Shown piece after piece: positions 14,176 through 14,770 of a DNA stretch of 14,770 nucleotides; position 1 is the first letter of the stretch, and the number at the start of each line of letters is the position of its first letter. The stretch is taken from assembly GCA_021799715.1 (NCBI GenBank), contig JAJYZY010000058.1, positions 1-14,770 of the forward strand, given 5' to 3'. The notes beneath the pieces were generated by a model. That model saw only the letters and a program-made list of their open reading frames with translations, ran no database searches and was not told the DNA's origin. The position numbers and the translations under genes are program-made. This DNA comes from Planctomycetota bacterium (GTDB lineage Bacteria > Planctomycetota > Phycisphaerae > WQYP01).

Positions 14176-14364
14176 GGTATTGTGTGTTGTTCCTTTTTAC
14201 CTGGTACGATCGCAACGAAGGCGAAACAGACCATCGTTCCATTCCGTGCAAACATCTGGAATGATCATACCATGGGCAACAATGCGGGAGGAAGGCCGCA
14301 TCACGCCGGGTTGGCATTGATTGGTTGATTGGTTGATTGGTTGATTGATTGTCATGGCGAGCGC
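14176..14364. other. Intergenic region with an 8-base tandem repeat
   Basis: Between the membrane remnant and the truncated repeat protein there is no gene. The content is the tandem repeat at 14317-14348 and otherwise unremarkable sequence. Confidence 0.5.
14317..14348. repeat. Short tandem repeat, unit TTGATTGG
   Basis: Three exact copies of TTGATTGG (14317-14340) and a fourth with one change (TTGATTGA, 14341-14348). It lies 16 bases beyond the stop codon of the truncated repeat protein. Such short arrays can change length by replication slippage. Confidence 0.9.
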
Positions 14365-14770
14365 CTAATTTGCCGAATTATGCGGCCGCCATTGAAACGC
14401 CAAGCCGATATGGGGAGTAACAAATATGAATGCAAACGGCGCGGTGGCACTGGTGGAACCGCGCAGCATCACGCCAGCCTTGGCCCATCCATCGGTATTT
14501 GTCAGGCTATCAACTCTGGCTTTGATGACGGTAGTGCCAGGCACGAAGCGGCTCAATAGATTGAATTGATCGCTCTGATCCCAGACATCCGAACCACCGC
14601 CGGTAACCGTCCATGTGCCATTTGATTCGTGGGCGGAACCGAGTTTTCCAGGGTAGCCAATATTGCTATCCAACCATGACGAACGCGCTGCGGTGATGGC
14701 GACATGGGAAAAGCGGGAGGTATTGAGCAGTGAATTGTTATGCGCGCAGACCGCCAAGCCGGCGCGAACC
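14365..14770 (-). CDS. Concanavalin-like (DUF1349-type) repeat protein, partial, C-terminus cut short
   Basis: The frame is open through the right edge, so the start lies outside the window. It begins with the end of one repeat, VRAGLAVCAHNNSLLNTSRF, typical of the final strands of this beta-sandwich. A second repeat follows: GSAHESNGTWTVTGGGSDVW, DQFNLLSRFVPGTTVIKARV, NTDGWAKAGVMLRGS, FVTPHIGLAFQWR. These are standard for large extracellular proteins of Planctomycetota and Verrucomicrobiota, where the domain is thought to bind carbohydrate or act in surface adhesion. The reading ends PHNSAN and stop, right after FQWR, where the family normally continues for some 80 more residues. The second domain is therefore half missing, which suggests a 3' deletion. 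The domain family is fairly sure; the function of the whole protein is unknown. Confidence 0.8.
   Translation of the reverse strand, partial: VRAGLAVCAHNNSLLNTSRFSHVAITAARSSWLDSNIGYPGKLGSAHESNGTWTVTGGGSDVWDQSDQFNLLSRFVPGTTVIKARVDSLTNTDGWAKAGVMLRGSTSATAPFAFIFVTPHIGLAFQWRPHNSAN

Noticed and set aside
14317..14348. CRISPR-like array
   Set aside because: The units are 8 bases and directly adjacent with no spacers; it is a simple tandem repeat.

Overview
This window looks like chromosomal DNA from a Planctomycetota bacterium, most likely class Phycisphaerae. The best taxonomic clues are a type IV prepilin-like protein with the cleavage motif and C-terminal Asn-His-x-Gly-Asp-Gly-Gln-Asn-Val element common in that group, and the truncated end of a concanavalin-like extracellular repeat protein of a kind frequent there. 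The assignment is inferred from protein style only; no rRNA is present.

Layout, left to right. Positions 1-4960 (minus strand) hold a compact piece of the division and cell wall cluster in transcription order ftsW, murG, murC, murB. The genes overlap by a few bases and murB runs off the left edge. Upstream of ftsW is a 566-base gene-free stretch with three consecutive perfect-arm hairpins, a TATAAT box, a 19-codon mini-ORF with an ideal ribosome binding site, and a long inverted repeat. A tRNA-Arg(TCT) gene follows at 5527-5600. Positions 5831-10181 (minus) encode E2 (sucB) and E1 (sucA) of the 2-oxoglutarate dehydrogenase complex. E1 is split into two frames by a lesion at about 9522-9525. 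No E3 gene is seen.

From 10182 to 11584 there is no convincing gene. This 1.4 kb holds two diverged copies of a roughly 112-base sequence that reads as a Cys-rich zinc-ribbon-like peptide. It also holds a good sigma70-type promoter (11020-11048) and a leader of about 530 bases full of hairpins, some mutually exclusive, that ends at the ribosome binding site of the prepilin gene (11585-12568, plus strand). A textbook intrinsic terminator follows. The rightmost 1.8 kb (minus strand) has a family 2 glycosyltransferase resembling lipopolysaccharide core enzymes, a short membrane-protein remnant, an 8-base tandem repeat, and the C-terminally cut end of a concanavalin-like repeat protein entering from the right edge.

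How the parts relate: ftsW, murG, murC and murB serve peptidoglycan precursor synthesis and septal polymerisation. sucA and sucB serve the TCA cycle and share only strand and proximity with them. The strongest leads for something new are the structured prepilin leader, the structured ftsW leader with mini-cistrons at ftsW and murC, and the broken sucA. All structure calls are by-eye inverted repeats; no folding or database search was possible.
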